A DNA stretch of 10,821 nt from NCBI GenBank assembly GCA_937967325.1, contig CALBSQ010000399.1, positions 1-10,821 on the forward strand. The letters are read 5' to 3'. The DNA comes from an uncultured Chloroflexota bacterium (GTDB lineage Bacteria > Chloroflexota > UBA4733). The translations under genes were made by a program, and so were the position numbers. The notes below the pieces were generated by a model, which saw nothing but the letters and a program-made list of their open reading frames with translations, made no database searches and was not told where the DNA came from. Shown here one piece after another: positions 7,209 to 10,821 of the stretch. Each line of letters opens with the position of its first letter. The stretch's first letter is position 1.

Positions 7209-8066
7209 GTGACCCGAGCCAGCATTTTCAGCGACGAGGTCTCCCAAGACTTTGCGGATGCGGTCGCAACCGCGGCGGCCTGCGGGCTGCAGTACATCGA
7301 CCTCCGCAACGCCTGGGGCAAGGGTTGGGATGAGTTCGATAGAGGCGACTGGGAGCGCATGCGAGCGCTGCTCCAGCAACACGGCATGCACATGGGCTGC
7401 ATCCAGTCCCAGTTCGGCAAGTGCGACATCGGCGAGGAGTACGAAACCCGCCATTTCCCGAAGGTGGACTATCTGATCGAGGAGGCGCGATTCTTCGACG
7501 TCAACGTGATCCGCGTCTTTCCGTTTTGGAACGCCGATCACACGCACGTGGAGGTGCGCCCGAACTTGCAAGGCATGTTGCCTCAGATAGCGGAGAAGCT
7601 CGGTCGGGCCATGCGCAAGGTGGAGGCCGCGGGGCTGGTCTTCGCCATCGAGCCGGAACATTCCACCTATAGCGGCACCCTCACCGAAGTACGAATGGTC
7701 ATCGACGCGGTTGGCAGTCCGGCGCTCAAAGTGGCCTGGGATGTCGCCAACGACCTGGGCGAGCAGCCGCTCTTCCCTGACCGCTACGGGCTCATTCGCG
7801 GATTGGTGGCCAACGTCCACGTCAAGGAGCGACTGGCGGCAAGCGCCGGGATGGAGGGCTGGCGGCCAAGAGTGCTGCTTGGAACCGGCGCCGTACCCTG
7901 GCCCCAAGTGATCACCACGTTGAAAGCCGATGGCTACGACGGCGTGTATTCCATCGAGACCCACTTCGGCACGCGCGGCCCCTACGGCTGGCCCAAGCTC
8001 AAGGCCGCCAGCACCTGGTTCATGTACGCGCTGCGAGAGCTGCTTGAGGAGCATGACCCTCGGTGA
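7209..8066 (+). CDS. Sugar phosphate isomerase/epimerase-like TIM-barrel protein
   Basis: A 285-residue protein of the xylose isomerase-like TIM-barrel superfamily (AP endonuclease 2 fold), whose members isomerise or epimerise sugars, inositols or keto-sugars using a divalent metal in the cytosol. The expected four-ligand set is visible at beta-strand ends: Glu148 (FAIEPEH), Asp178 (VAWDVAND), His204 (NVHVKE) and Glu250 (YSIETHF). The N-terminal strand ASIFSDEVSQDFADAV and YIDLRNAWGK are also typical. Residues 222-231 hold the LGTGAVPW motif seen in this group. Exact substrate is unknown. GTG at 7209 has AAGGAG 6 nt upstream and lies downstream of a good promoter; the open frame extends far upstream but overlaps the divergent ligase gene, so earlier starts are rejected. 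The phosphatase gene follows after an inverted-repeat element. Confidence 0.85.
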   Translation: MTRASIFSDEVSQDFADAVATAAACGLQYIDLRNAWGKGWDEFDRGDWERMRALLQQHGMHMGCIQSQFGKCDIGEEYETRHFPKVDYLIEEARFFDVNVIRVFPFWNADHTHVEVRPNLQGMLPQIAEKLGRAMRKVEAAGLVFAIEPEHSTYSGTLTEVRMVIDAVGSPALKVAWDVANDLGEQPLFPDRYGLIRGLVANVHVKERLAASAGMEGWRPRVLLGTGAVPWPQVITTLKADGYDGVYSIETHFGTRGPYGWPKLKAASTWFMYALRELLEEHDPR

Positions 8067-8067
8067 A

Positions 8068-8244
8068 GGGGACCTCACCCCACCCTCCCCAGTCCCCACC
8101 GATTCGGTAGGAAGGGAGGGGAGCTTGATCGGAGACGATCGTTGCCCATGGCGGCAGCACCGGCGGTGGTTGCCGCCATGGGCCGCTAGCTTCGCCGTGG
8201 AGGCTCCCCTCCCTTCGTAGGGGAGGGGCCGGGGGTGAGGTTGA
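8068..8244. repeat. MITE-like nested inverted repeat filling the isomerase-phosphatase gap
   Basis: Three concentric inverted pairs fill almost the whole intergenic space. Outer: ACCTCACCCC (8072-8081) with GGGGTGAGGT (8232-8241). Middle: GAAGGGAGGGGAGC (8111-8124) with GCTCCCCTCCCTTC (8203-8216), 14 bp perfect. Inner: GCCCATGGCGGCA (8144-8156) with TGCCGCCATGGGC (8171-8183), 13 bp perfect, with CACCG/CGGTG inside the loop. No ORF of note is inside. Such a palindromic, non-coding unit suggests a non-autonomous mobile repeat. As RNA it would fold into a long hairpin between the two genes. The right arm contains GGTGAGG, which serves as Shine-Dalgarno for the next gene. Confidence 0.75.
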
Positions 8245-8246
8245 CT

Positions 8247-9053
8247 GTGCCACTGGCCCTGCTGCTGGACATGGACGGAGTGCTCTACCGGGGCCGGCAC
8301 GTCCTACCGGGTGTGCCGGAGGCGCTGGCAACATTGGAGCGCGCCGGTCACTACCTCTGCTTTGCTACAAATAATGGCTGGAGCTCGACGGAGGAGATCG
8401 TCGCGCGCCTACGCCACATGGGGCTTACCATCCAACCAGACCGCCTGGTGACCGCGGCATGGATGGCGGCGGAGCTGCTGCACGACCGCTGGCCGCGAGT
8501 CCGGCGCCCGTTCGTATTGGGCAGTCAGGAAGTCGTTCGGCAGCTTCGCGGGCGCGGCCTTCAGCCGGTCGAGGAGGAGGCGCAGCGCGAGGCCGATGCG
8601 CTGGTGGTCGGCATCGACCTCGAGCTGACCTATCGGAAGCTGGCCAGAGCCCAGGCCGTGGGGCTGCGTGACGTCCCTTTCGTCGCGACAGACCTGGACG
8701 GCGCCTACCCCTGGGAGGAGAGCTGGTTGCCTGGTTCGGGCAGCATCGTCGCCGCCGTCGAGCGGGCTACCGGACGAACGGCAACCGCGGCCGGCAAGCC
8801 CGAGCCGCATATGTATCGGGCCTTGCTGCAAGGTCTACCCACGGGTATCCAACCGGTCGTCGTCGGCGACAACCTGACAACCGACATTCGAGCCGGCCGT
8901 GCAGCCGGTTATCCCTCGGCGCTGGTGCTCAGCGGCATTGCTACCGCCAAGGACGCGGCGGCGGCGTCACCCTCAGAGCGTCCCGACTTCGTCGTCGCTG
9001 ACCTGAGAGCGTTCGTACACGAGGTCGTCCCACGGCTCGGCGGGAAGCGTTGA
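8247..9053 (+). CDS. HAD-superfamily hydrolase, subfamily IIA (NagD / phosphoglycolate phosphatase-like)
   Basis: A 268-residue phosphatase of the HAD-IIA group, which dephosphorylates small metabolites such as phosphoglycolate, p-nitrophenyl phosphate or nucleotides in the cytosol. Motif I is LLDMDGVL with nucleophile Asp8 and acid/base Asp10; motif II is FATNN (39-43, Thr41); motif III Lys184 lies in AGKPEPHMY; motif IV is VVGDNLTTDIRAG with Asp208 and Asp213. The cap between motifs II and III (about 60-175) is of C2 size. The natural substrate cannot be read from sequence. GTG at 8247 is chosen because it gives the family's usual N-terminus (MPLALLLDMDG) and has GGTGAGG (8234-8240) 6 nt upstream; GTG at 8235 and TTG at 8241 are in-frame alternatives inside the repeat. 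Likely co-transcribed with the isomerase gene. Confidence 0.9.
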   Translation: MPLALLLDMDGVLYRGRHVLPGVPEALATLERAGHYLCFATNNGWSSTEEIVARLRHMGLTIQPDRLVTAAWMAAELLHDRWPRVRRPFVLGSQEVVRQLRGRGLQPVEEEAQREADALVVGIDLELTYRKLARAQAVGLRDVPFVATDLDGAYPWEESWLPGSGSIVAAVERATGRTATAAGKPEPHMYRALLQGLPTGIQPVVVGDNLTTDIRAGRAAGYPSALVLSGIATAKDAAAASPSERPDFVVADLRAFVHEVVPRLGGKR

Positions 9054-9055
9054 TG

Positions 9056-9103
9056 TGCCAAGGCGCCACATGAACGCCCAGGCGTTGCACAGTACCCTTG
9101 GCA
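9056..9103. terminator. Stem-loop after the phosphatase gene, possible terminator
   Basis: TGCCAAGG (9056-9063) pairs perfectly with CCTTGGCA (9096-9103), enclosing a second hairpin AACGCC/GGCGTT (9073-9078/9081-9086). It begins 3 nt after the HAD stop codon. Only TTAA follows and no U-tract, so it would be an atypical or factor-dependent terminator, or an mRNA 3' stabiliser. Confidence 0.45.
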
Positions 9104-9128
9104 TTAATCCGCGCCTCGCGGCGTCCAT

Positions 9129-9156
9129 TTGACGACCCCAACAACGATGCTATAGT
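9129..9156 (+). promoter_or_regulatory. Putative strong promoter of the ABC importer operon
   Basis: TTGACG (9129-9134, 5/6), 16-bp spacer and TATAGT (9151-9156, 5/6) form the best sigma70-type promoter in the window. The predicted start near 9163 leaves a leader of about 100 nt before the binding-protein GTG at 9266. Confidence 0.7.
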
Positions 9157-9182
9157 CCCGACCATCAAAGGCCTGACCGGAC

Positions 9183-9230
9183 GTTGGCTGTGCGGCACGG
9201 GCACAGGTATGCCGTGTGCGGAAGGCCAAC
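9183..9230 (+). promoter_or_regulatory. Structured 5' leader of the binding-protein mRNA
   Basis: Within the untranslated leader, GTTGGC (9183-9188) pairs with GCCAAC (9225-9230), enclosing CGGCA/TGCCG (9193-9197/9210-9214). The fold ends 24 nt before the Shine-Dalgarno GAGAGG (9255-9260), leaving it free. It matches no riboswitch class that I recognise, and could simply protect a highly expressed mRNA. Confidence 0.35.
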
Positions 9231-9265
9231 CGAACACCGAGGTACACAGCGAAAGAGAGGCTTGA

Positions 9266-10804
9266 GTGACCCAGCATCTGACACGACGGACGGTTCTTCA
9301 GGGAATGGCCGGCGCCACCGCGGGCGTGATGGGCGCCGCGTTGCTGGCGGCGTGCGGGGCGTCGACTCCAGCGGCCGGCGCGACGCCGGCCACGTCCGCC
9401 GCCTCAGCGGCGGCGTCCGCGGCAACCACGTCGGCCTCGGTGGCGACCTCCTCGACCGTTGCTCCAAGCGCCGCTGCCACGTCGGCGGCGTCATCGTCCG
9501 CCGTGGCCAGCTCCGCCGCGACGACCAGCAGCTCGGCCGCGCCATCAGTTGCGGCCGCCGCAACATCCTCCAGCGCCAGCGCCGCGCCGATCGCTCCGCC
9601 AACGGCCGCGAACACCATCTGGTGGTTCGCCACTAATGGCCTTGGCAAAGAGGAAGAGGACGCGTGGAAGGGCATCTTCGCCCGCTTCGAGCAGGAGAAC
9701 GGCAAGCTGAAGGTCCAGTTCACTAACGCCGACGGCGACAAATTCACGACGGCTGTCGCCGGCGGCACCTATCCCGATGTCCACGAGCCGGTTACCAAGG
9801 AGCTACCCTCCTGGGCCTACAAGCAAGCCGACATCGACATGACCAGTTACGTCCAGAAGGCCAAGATCAACCAGGCCGACTATACCGCCTCGCAACTCGA
9901 GAAGGTGATCCTCAACGGCAAGTGGTTCGGCATTCCCTGGGACACCTCGCCGGCCGTGATCTTCTACAACAAGGAGCTCTTCCGCAAGGCCGGAGTGGCC
10001 GAGCCGCCGAAGACCTGGGGTGATCCGAGCTGGACGTGGGACACCTTCCTGGAAGCCGCGAAGCGCACCACCCAGGGCAGCGGCGCCAGCGCCACCTTCG
10101 GCTTCGCTCAGACCAACTGGTGGGTCTATTACAACCCCTGGGCCTGGAGCAATGGCGGCGAGTTTAGCGACAAGGCGCGTACCAAGATCAGCATCACCGA
10201 CTCCGCCTACTCCGATGCCTACCAATGGTATGCCGACCTCAAGAACGTCCAGAAGGTAGTGCCGACGCCCGAGCAAGCCAAGCAAGCGACCTGGAACAAC
10301 GGCAAGATCGCGATGTTTTCCAGCGGCTCCTACACCACCGTAGGTATGGACACACGGATGAAGAGCACGGATTGGGACATCGCCCCGTATCCGGTCGGCA
10401 AGGCTGGCGTCTTTACCAGGGCGCCTGGCGACTGCTGCTGCATCGTGAACCACGCGCCGCATCCGGACGACGGCATGACGGCCATCCTCTTTGTCACGGG
10501 AACGACCGGGCAGAAAATGCTGGCGCAGGCCGGTTATGTCCCCGTCCTGAAGGCGGTGCAACAATCAGCGGAGTTCCTGCAGCCCACTGGCCACGTCACG
10601 CGCAAGGTCTTCGCCGACGGACTGGAGATCAGCCGGCCGACGCCAATTCCGTTCATCTATGTAGACGTCAATACCGCGTTCGGCAAGGTCATGAACGACT
10701 TTCTGGCCGCCAAGTTCACCGCCAAAGATATGATGGTGAAGCTGCAGCCGCAGTTCCAGGACCTGCTCGATAAGGCGCCGCCGGAGTGGCGGCCCGTGGA
10801 TTGA
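9266..10804 (+). CDS. ABC transporter solute-binding lipoprotein, family 1 (carbohydrate type), Tat-exported
   Basis: Extracytoplasmic binding protein (512 residues) that would capture a substrate, probably a sugar, and deliver it to an ABC permease. The N-terminus has a twin-arginine motif TRRTVLQG (Arg7, Arg8), a hydrophobic stretch and lipobox LLAAC with Cys30 as lipidation site, so it should be exported folded and membrane-tethered. Residues 31-114 are a charge-free linker of Ala, Ser, Thr, Val and Pro, about 84 residues, far longer than usual. The binding domain (about 116-512) shows family-1 features: FARFEQENGKLKVQF, YPDV, LNGKWFGIPWDTSPAVIFYNKELFRKAG (about 215-242), WTWDTFLEAAK, WNNGKIAMFSSGSY, and a C-terminal HPDDGMTAILFVTG block. 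Cys390-392 form an unusual CCC run. GTG at 9266 has GAGAGG 5 nt upstream. The next gene starts at the stop codon. Confidence 0.92.
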   Translation: MTQHLTRRTVLQGMAGATAGVMGAALLAACGASTPAAGATPATSAASAAASAATTSASVATSSTVAPSAAATSAASSSAVASSAATTSSSAAPSVAAAATSSSASAAPIAPPTAANTIWWFATNGLGKEEEDAWKGIFARFEQENGKLKVQFTNADGDKFTTAVAGGTYPDVHEPVTKELPSWAYKQADIDMTSYVQKAKINQADYTASQLEKVILNGKWFGIPWDTSPAVIFYNKELFRKAGVAEPPKTWGDPSWTWDTFLEAAKRTTQGSGASATFGFAQTNWWVYYNPWAWSNGGEFSDKARTKISITDSAYSDAYQWYADLKNVQKVVPTPEQAKQATWNNGKIAMFSSGSYTTVGMDTRMKSTDWDIAPYPVGKAGVFTRAPGDCCCIVNHAPHPDDGMTAILFVTGTTGQKMLAQAGYVPVLKAVQQSAEFLQPTGHVTRKVFADGLEISRPTPIPFIYVDVNTAFGKVMNDFLAAKFTAKDMMVKLQPQFQDLLDKAPPEWRPVD

Positions 10805-10821
10805 TGGCGTTGCCCAGTCGC
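10804..10821 (+). CDS. Start of a downstream gene, probably the ABC permease (first 6 codons)
   Basis: TGATG joins the binding-protein stop (10802-10804) to an ATG at 10804-10806, and the frame stays open to the window end (MALPSR). In family-1 ABC importers the permease genes usually follow the binding protein, often with overlap. No separate Shine-Dalgarno is near, which fits translational coupling. The function rests on context only. Confidence 0.4.

Noticed and set aside
7128..8300. 390-codon minus-strand ORF opposite the isomerase gene and repeat
   Set aside because: Antisense to a gene with clear metal-ligand motifs, and it reads through the inverted-repeat element; composition-driven shadow.
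9298..9768. 156-codon minus-strand ORF, Ala/Val rich, opposite the binding-protein linker
   Set aside because: Mirror translation of the low-complexity Ala/Ser/Thr linker; no domain.

Overview
This is a 10.8 kb stretch of GC-rich bacterial chromosome with ordinary gene density. No rRNA, tRNA, CRISPR array, transposase, phage gene or defence locus is visible. Long antisense ORFs in every frame, GTG starts, a Tat-exported lipoprotein solute-binding protein with a long Ala/Ser/Thr linker, and hairpin-rich repeats between genes suggest a GC-rich Chloroflexota-like organism. That placement is inferred from style only, not from a marker gene.

Layout, left to right: the 3' end of an amidohydrolase-family enzyme (+); a composite inverted repeat of REP-like hairpins that supplies its last codons and stop; class II fumarase fumC (+), overlapping by 4 nt a cinA-type gene (+) with a degenerate C-terminal domain; convergent with it, a stand-alone LUD-domain protein (-); a 278-bp divergent intergenic region with a possible 56-codon ORF (-) and a MarR promoter carrying nested inverted repeats; a MarR-family regulator (+); a membrane-anchored or secreted helical-hairpin protein (+); convergent with it, a malonyl-CoA-synthetase-like AMP-forming ligase (-); a divergent control region with a near-palindrome; a sugar isomerase/epimerase-like TIM-barrel protein (+); a MITE-like inverted repeat; a HAD-IIA phosphatase (+) whose ribosome binding site lies in the repeat arm; and, from a good sigma70-type promoter, an ABC sugar-type solute-binding protein (+) followed by the first codons of what is probably the permease.

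Functionally the window mixes central carbon metabolism (fumarase, acyl-CoA activation) with accessory carbon use (TIM-barrel isomerase, phosphatase, carbohydrate ABC importer). The fumC-cinA pair looks translationally coupled, and the importer genes look like the start of an operon. I found no clearly new multi-gene system. The points most worth following are the cinA gene with an eroded NMN-deamidase domain, the two intergenic repeat elements that have become part of neighbouring genes, the unusual start region of the LUD gene, the two candidate operators, and a Cys-Cys-Cys run inside an exported binding protein.
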